Assembly: GCA_965250025.1 (NCBI GenBank)
Contig: OZ252283.1
Span: 992,001-1,056,000, forward strand
DNA length: 64,000 bases
Direction of reading: 5' to 3'
From: CBDDLD01 sp965250025
Lineage (GTDB): Bacteria > Bacteroidota > Bacteroidia > Flavobacteriales > Flavobacteriaceae
This document shows positions 60,930 through 64,000 of the stretch, in pieces. How positions within the stretch are numbered: the stretch's first letter is position 1; every line of letters starts with the position of its first letter. The notes under the pieces were generated by a model. The model worked only from the letters and a program-made list of their open reading frames with translations, was not told the origin of the DNA and did not search any database. The position numbers and the translations under genes are program-made.

Positions 60930-61145
60930 CAGCTTTAATTTTTTCCTAAAGAGTATTTAATATATAATTATGTATAAATAAGCCAACATACCGTTAATAA
61001 AAGGGGTGGGTCAGATTCCATTTTTCGATGTACCCCCATACTTTTTTTAACTATGTTTCATTTCAGTAGAAAGTTACCTTTTTTGGATTGAATAGTTGAG
61101 TTTTTTTAGCAAATTTGTATAGTTAGTTCAATATAATTTTAAGAT
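60930..61145. other. Divergent intergenic region inside the island
   Basis: 216 bases between the large minus-strand gene and the plus-strand small genes. It must hold both promoters, but no exact TAnnTTTG element is placed well for either. A weak inverted repeat GGGGT...ACCCC (about 61002-61036) is the only structure I see. Confidence 0.4.
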
Positions 61146-61355
61146 ATGGGAGGCAAGAGTATAACATATTGTCAAAACCCAAGATTAACCCATCTTTTTG
61201 GGTTTGTTGGTGATAAAGTACCAACCAAGCAAGATAAGTTCAAACCAATTGATGTCATTGCTGTTGATGAAGATGGTAATGAAACGGTTTTAGATTATAT
61301 TTATGCTAAAAAGCCTGATAAAGATGCTATCTTAAGTTTTAACTCATTTTATTAA
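61146..61355 (+). CDS. Hypothetical small island protein
   Basis: 69 residues from an ATG at 61146. The sequence (GGKSITYCQNPRLTHLFGFV, DKFKPIDVIAVDEDGNETVL, DYIYAKKPDKDAILSFNSFY) matches no family I know. It is the first of a run of small plus-strand genes with short gaps or overlaps. The frame of the following RusA-like gene is open upstream into the end of this ORF, so a frameshift joining the two cannot be ruled out. Confidence 0.5.
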   Translation: MGGKSITYCQNPRLTHLFGFVGDKVPTKQDKFKPIDVIAVDEDGNETVLDYIYAKKPDKDAILSFNSFY

Positions 61356-61359
61356 GAAT

Positions 61360-61668
61360 TTGATTGAAAAAAAATTTAGTGATGATGATTTTATTTCAAT
61401 GCCAAATGAATTAGAAGTGCTAATTACTGTTTCATGTAATAAAAAAAGGTTTTACGAAGTTGATGTGGACAATTTGGCAAAAGCAGTACTTGATAGTATG
61501 AATGGCTTAATTTTTGACGATGATAGTCAAGTAACAAGCTTGATTTCTAAAAAGTACATCGAACCAAATGGTAAAAATGGAATACTAATAGGAATAGTAA
61601 AAATTACTGAAGATGAAAAAGGGTTTGGAAGTGATTTTAGCCTATTTTCTGATAGTGAATGGAAATAA
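61360..61668 (+). CDS. RusA-like Holliday-junction resolvase
   Basis: 102 residues from a TTG start at 61360, five bases after the previous stop. The RusA catalytic pattern is clear: D35-x-D37-N-x-x-K41 (VDVDNLAKAVLDSMNGLIFD) and D55 in DDDSQV, matching E. coli RusA D70, D72, K76 and D91. Usual RusA proteins have 20-40 more residues before this core; the frame is open back to 61336 but has no ATG, so the N-terminus is uncertain or truncated. RusA cuts four-way DNA junctions and is typical of prophages and other mobile elements, supporting the island call. Confidence 0.75.
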   Translation: MIEKKFSDDDFISMPNELEVLITVSCNKKRFYEVDVDNLAKAVLDSMNGLIFDDDSQVTSLISKKYIEPNGKNGILIGIVKITEDEKGFGSDFSLFSDSEWK

Positions 61669-61690
61669 TTAAATAATTTATTTAGTGAAG

Positions 61691-61948
61691 ATGCTTAAAC
61701 AAGCCCTTGCTGCGATATTCAAATCTGTATTTAAGGATAAGATTGAAGACTTTGAGAAAAGAATTACTTCTTTGGAAAGTAAATTAGAGTTTCAAAATGA
61801 AAAAATTGCAGAAAACAAATCAGATATAAAAGAAACTAATAGAGATTTGAATTCGATTAACCAATCTGCAACAAGAGTTGAAGCTGTGGTTAACACAATG
61901 ATTGAATTAAGCAAGCAAAAAGTTTTAAACGAGAATAATGGCAAATAA
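61691..61948 (+). CDS. Small coiled-coil island protein
   Basis: 85 residues from the ATG at 61691 (an in-frame GTG six bases upstream is possible). After a short hydrophobic start (LKQALAAIFKSVFK) a heptad pattern runs from about 15 to 70 (IEDFEKRITSLESKLEFQNE, KIAENKSDIKETNRDLNSIN), so it is probably an oligomeric coiled coil. The last 11 bases overlap the next gene. Function unknown; small coiled-coil proteins are common in phage-derived elements. Confidence 0.6.
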   Translation: MLKQALAAIFKSVFKDKIEDFEKRITSLESKLEFQNEKIAENKSDIKETNRDLNSINQSATRVEAVVNTMIELSKQKVLNENNGK

Positions 61949-62225
61949 CTATAAAGAACTTGAGATATTGACTCAAAAAATTGAATCTAATGAAGCAACT
62001 CTTAAAGACTATAAGAGATATGAAGAGCTTTTAATTAATGGTGGATTGTCAAGAGACTATATCTTTTCTTATTTAAGAAGAGCAGGTTTTAATACTTGGG
62101 AAGAGTTTGCCCAAGCGAGAAAAACAAAAGAAAATGAAAGAAAAGAAAGGAATGAATCATTAACGGTAGCTGCTATTGTTGGAATTGGTATAGCCTTGTT
62201 AATTTCTGCATTTCAAAAAGATTAA
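61938..62225 (+). CDS. Small tail-anchored island protein
   Basis: 95 residues. The first 70 are charged and helical (LEILTQKIESNEATLKDYKR, GLSRDYIFSYLRRAGFNTWE, EFAQARKTKENERKERNE), followed by one hydrophobic helix at about 75-91 (TVAAIVGIGIALLISAF) and a short basic end, so it is probably anchored by its C-terminus. The start overlaps the coiled-coil gene by 11 bases (ATGGCAAATAA) and it ends one base before the next ATG, which argues for a real operon. Confidence 0.62.
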   Translation: MANNYKELEILTQKIESNEATLKDYKRYEELLINGGLSRDYIFSYLRRAGFNTWEEFAQARKTKENERKERNESLTVAAIVGIGIALLISAFQKD

Positions 62226-62226
62226 T

Positions 62227-62430
62227 ATGAGTTTTGTAAAAGGACAAAGTGTTATTTATACAGATTTAAACAGAAATCAGTTTGAAGGAAAAGTAATTGA
62301 AAGAAAAGCCGATTTCAAAGAGGGTTATATTGATACCTTTAATGCAAAAGGCAATTTTGACTACTTAGTTGATATTAATATAAAAGGAACTATCAAAAGA
62401 ATTTTTTGTAGCGAAGGTGACTTACATTAA
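62227..62430 (+). CDS. Small beta-rich island protein
   Basis: 67 residues, starting one base after the previous stop. The pattern (FVKGQSVIYTDLNRNQFEGK, VIERKADFKEGYIDTFNAKG, YLVDINIKGTIKRIFCSEGD) suggests a small all-beta SH3- or KOW-like barrel. I recognise no family. Last gene of the island's plus-strand run. Confidence 0.55.
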   Translation: MSFVKGQSVIYTDLNRNQFEGKVIERKADFKEGYIDTFNAKGNFDYLVDINIKGTIKRIFCSEGDLH

Positions 62431-62474
62431 ATTTATAAGACCAACTGTCATATTAAAATTCAATCTTAAAGAAA

Positions 62475-62493
62475 GGGGTAAGAATAGGGGTAA
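62475..62493. repeat. Two GGGGTAA copies next to the island's right end
   Basis: GGGGTAA occurs at 62475-62481 and 62487-62493, 12 bases apart, about 50 bases from the attachment repeat. Such short repeats could be arm-type recombinase sites or the leftover end of a lost gene; both are guesses. Confidence 0.3.
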
Positions 62494-62539
62494 ATAAAAA
62501 ATAAATTACTTATAAAAATTAAGATATTAAAAAAATATA

Positions 62540-62552
62540 GTGCGCACGAGAA
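62540..62552. repeat. Right attachment repeat within tRNA-Leu
   Basis: GTGCGCACGAGAA, the second copy of the repeat at 57602-57614. It covers the discriminator base, the acceptor 3' strand and the start of the T stem of tRNA-Leu. Confidence 0.75.
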
Positions 62553-62625
62553 GATTCGAACTTCCACATCCTAAACGGATACTGGCCCCTCAAGCCAGCG
62601 CGTCTACCAATTCCGCCACGTGCGC
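62541..62625 (-). tRNA. tRNA-Leu (anticodon GAG)
   Basis: 85 nt on the minus strand. The acceptor stem GCGCACG/CGTGCGC pairs perfectly, the discriminator is A, the anticodon stem CTGGC/GCCAG closes the loop TTGAGGG (anticodon GAG), a long variable arm is present as in class II tRNAs, and the T loop is GTTCGAATC. The CCA end is not encoded. Its 3' end is the insertion site of the island. Confidence 0.95.
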
Positions 62626-62632
62626 AGTAGAG

Positions 62633-62665
62633 AAAAAAAAAGTTAAGCATAATGGCTTAACTTTT
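62633..62665 (-). terminator. Terminator between tRNA-Lys and tRNA-Leu
   Basis: AAAAGTTAAGC pairs perfectly with GCTTAACTTTT over 11 bp around a 6-base loop (stems 62638-62648 and 62655-62665), and on the minus strand a run of Ts follows. It lies directly after the tRNA-Lys 3' end, so tRNA-Leu may need its own promoter or rely on readthrough. Confidence 0.78.
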
Positions 62666-62666
62666 G

Positions 62667-62739
62667 TGACCTGGCTGGGGCTCGAACCCAGGACCCTCTC
62701 CTTAAAAGGGAGATGCTCTACCAACTGAGCTACCAGGTC
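62667..62739 (-). tRNA. tRNA-Lys (anticodon TTT)
   Basis: 73 nt on the minus strand. Acceptor stem GACCTGG/CCAGGTC, D loop AGTTGGTAGA, anticodon stem TCTCC/GGAGA with loop CTTTTAA (anticodon TTT), T arm GGGTTCGAGCCC, discriminator A, CCA not encoded. Confidence 0.95.
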
Positions 62740-62870
62740 AATAAGGTGTTCTCTAAATGAGGGTGCAAATATAAAATGTTTAATTAATAAAACAATACTT
62801 TTTTAATATAAAATTTCGTTTTTTTGTCACTCCAATTGTTATGTTTTTAATAATCAATTTATAAGCAATC

Positions 62871-63392
62871 ATGATTTTAGTTTTAATAGGGTATATGGGA
62901 TCGGGAAAGTCATCTGTAGGTAAACAGTTGGCAGAGGTTTTAGACTACCAGTTTATAGATTTGGATGCATACATAGCAGATGCTGAAAATACCAGTATTC
63001 CCGAGATTTTTGCCAAAAAAGGTGAGATCTATTTTAGAAAAGTAGAAGCCAAAGCGCTTAATGATGTGCTTAATGCTCAGGAAAATTGCGTACTTGCTTT
63101 AGGTGGAGGTACGCCTTGTTACGGTAATAACATGAATCTTATATTGAATTCACCCAACATCCAATCGGTCTATTTAAAAACAGGTGTTATGGCACTGACC
63201 GAAAGATTGCTTAAAGAAAAAGATAATCGTCCGTTAATAAGTCATATTCAAACTAAAGAAGATATGCAGGAATACGTAGGAAAGCATATGTTTGAGCGTT
63301 CAGTATTTTATAACCAGAGTCATTTAGCAGTAACTACTGATGGAAAAACGGTCAAAGACATTGTAGAATCTATATTGTTACAGTTAATCTAA
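62871..63392 (+). CDS. aroK: Shikimate kinase
   Basis: 173 residues, the usual size. It phosphorylates shikimate with ATP in the aromatic amino acid pathway. Walker A GYMGSGKSSVGK (about 7-18), the shikimate-binding FIDLDAYI (about 28-35), FRKVEAKAL and LALGGGTPCY, and the lid/adenine region LKEKDNRPLI are all present. Convergent with the phosphoribosyltransferase gene, with a 9-base overlap of the two ends. Confidence 0.94.
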   Translation: MILVLIGYMGSGKSSVGKQLAEVLDYQFIDLDAYIADAENTSIPEIFAKKGEIYFRKVEAKALNDVLNAQENCVLALGGGTPCYGNNMNLILNSPNIQSVYLKTGVMALTERLLKEKDNRPLISHIQTKEDMQEYVGKHMFERSVFYNQSHLAVTTDGKTVKDIVESILLQLI

Positions 63393-63890
63393 ATAGGCTT
63401 CGTAAGGCTTTTTCGATAAATTCACATTGACATGCTCACTAAGAGAAGTCGATAAAGAAATACCTTTAAAATCAGCTTTCACCGGGAATTTTTTATGATT
63501 ACGATTCACTAAAACAGCCGTTTTAAATTGTTTGAGTGGCACCTCAAGGAAATGTTTCACACCATAAATAAGCGTGCTACCCGAATTGAGGACGTCATCA
63601 ACTAAAACAATAGATTGATTCGTATACGCCTCAGCATCAATAGAGGTCGAAATAGGATGAAGCGGATTCTTTTTATCGATGATAACTTTACATAAAGTAA
63701 CAGAGATATCAGAAATCTTCTCTAAAGAAGATCTTAGCTTTTTGGCTAACGAATATCCGTTACTTTCCACGCCGGCGATAATGATAGTTTGTTCATCGAC
63801 ATTACATTCGTATATCTGATAAGCGATACGTTTAATGCGATGTTCAATTTCCTGATGACTGAGAATGATATTTTTATTCAATGCGATCAT
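63384..63890 (-). CDS. Phosphoribosyltransferase (PyrR/Hpt-like type I)
   Basis: 168 residues from the ATG at 63890; an in-frame ATG at 63932 is rejected because the upstream gene reads through that region and stops at 63874. The PRPP-binding motif is IVLVDDVLNSGSTLIYG (about 105-121), the pyrophosphate loop is IIIAGVESNGYSLAKKL (about 36-52). The flexible loop and the hood domain are short. Type I family members salvage purines or, as PyrR, bind UMP; this one cannot be assigned further. It overlaps its upstream neighbour by 17 bases, so translation is coupled. Confidence 0.85.
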   Translation of the reverse strand: MIALNKNIILSHQEIEHRIKRIAYQIYECNVDEQTIIIAGVESNGYSLAKKLRSSLEKISDISVTLCKVIIDKKNPLHPISTSIDAEAYTNQSIVLVDDVLNSGSTLIYGVKHFLEVPLKQFKTAVLVNRNHKKFPVKADFKGISLSTSLSEHVNVNLSKKPYEAYLD

Positions 63891-64000
63891 TTTTTTCAAA
63901 GATAAAAAAGAGTTCTTTATTGGCACGTGCATCCATAGAGTTATATGACCTTTCCAGAGTTTTTATTTCAAAATAATGAGAAAACAAGGTTTTATACAAA
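63874..64000 (-). CDS. C-terminal end of an unidentified gene (continues beyond the window)
   Basis: The minus-strand frame is open from base 64000 to a TAA at 63876-63874 and encodes 41 residues: LYKTLFSHYFEIKTLERSYN, SMDARANKELFFIFEKNDRI, E. The start is outside the window. The pattern might be the end of an alpha/beta enzyme, but I do not recognise it. The 17-base overlap with the phosphoribosyltransferase gene indicates an operon. Confidence 0.65.
   Translation of the reverse strand, partial: LYKTLFSHYFEIKTLERSYNSMDARANKELFFIFEKNDRIE

Larger units (their letters stand above)
57602..62552. mobile_element. About 4.95-kb genomic island integrated at the 3' end of tRNA-Leu(GAG)
   Basis: The island is bounded by a 13-bp direct repeat of the tRNA 3' end and lies downstream of that end, as expected for integration that regenerates an intact tRNA. 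It contains one 1087-residue gene on the minus strand and five or so small genes on the plus strand; all look AT-richer than the surrounding genes. I see no integrase, transposase or conjugation gene, so the element is a remnant or depends on a helper. Confidence 0.72.

Noticed and set aside
63897..63904. TATCTTTG on the minus strand as promoter of the phosphoribosyltransferase gene
   Set aside because: It lies inside the coding tail of the upstream gene, which overlaps the start codon by 17 bases; operon transcription explains the gene better.
1..64000. CRISPR arrays, rRNA genes, insertion sequences
   Set aside because: No regularly spaced repeat array, no rRNA-like sequence and no transposase ORF were seen on either strand.

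Overview
The window is a stretch of chromosome from a low-GC member of the Bacteroidota, almost certainly a marine or aquatic Flavobacteriaceae. The support is: Bacteroidota -7 promoter elements (TAnnTTTG) in front of many genes, almost no Shine-Dalgarno sequences, a type IX secretion sorting tail, a DUF3276 (PUR-alpha-like) protein, carboxypeptidase-regulatory/plug TonB receptors, a zeaxanthin-type carotenoid gene set and a GldL-like small membrane protein. The genus cannot be fixed from the sequence alone.

Layout. 0-13 kb: the tail of a TonB protein, an ECF sigma factor with a small membrane partner, a thioredoxin-like protein, CsaA, a large M14 peptidase, DUF3276, an ABC exporter, leucine dehydrogenase, NusB, a DUF1573 lipoprotein, YajC and PepT. 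13.3-20.5 kb: a tripartite RND efflux operon. Its TolC-like protein carries an extra N-terminal periplasmic-binding-like domain, and the operon ends in a two-pore-type ion channel. 20.5-25.2 kb: universal stress protein, PyrD, a T9SS-sorted protein, a LysE exporter and HMG-CoA lyase. 25.3-35.6 kb: two convergent arms rich in imelysin proteins, with DUF4856, HTTM, a TonB receptor and a di-haem protein. 35.8-45.9 kb: PhoD-like phosphatase, GuaB, lycopene cyclase, three consecutive SurA/PpiC-type chaperones and a MoxR ATPase. 46.4-50 kb: aconitase, a Crp/Fnr regulator and a TlpA thioredoxin. 50-53.7 kb: crtZ-crtB-crtI behind a CarH-like MerR/B12 regulator. 54.1-57.5 kb: a polyamine operon (arginine decarboxylase, agmatinase, deoxyhypusine-synthase-like). 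57.6-62.55 kb: a small island at the 3' end of tRNA-Leu. 62.5-64 kb: tRNA-Leu, tRNA-Lys, AroK, a phosphoribosyltransferase and a partial upstream gene.

The most interesting region is the imelysin locus. Its two arms, about 10 kb apart and on opposite strands, are preceded by nearly the same 23-bp imperfect palindrome. In both it sits 2 nt upstream of a TTTG-N19-TAnnTTTG promoter, so the arms look like one co-regulated system, probably for iron or haem. The second region of note is the tRNA-Leu island. It is bounded by a 13-bp direct repeat of the tRNA 3' end and carries a 1087-residue protein with a phospholipase-D-like segment (a possible defence protein), a RusA-like resolvase and several unknown small genes, but no integrase. 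The third is the carotenoid regulator: it keeps the CarH light-sensing residues, and three 11-bp-spaced direct repeats lie just upstream of its promoter.

Two genes (the HTTM gene at about 28.04 kb and the GldL-like gene at about 46.01 kb) are each broken by what looks like one missing T in a short T run. This could be sequencing error or real inactivation.
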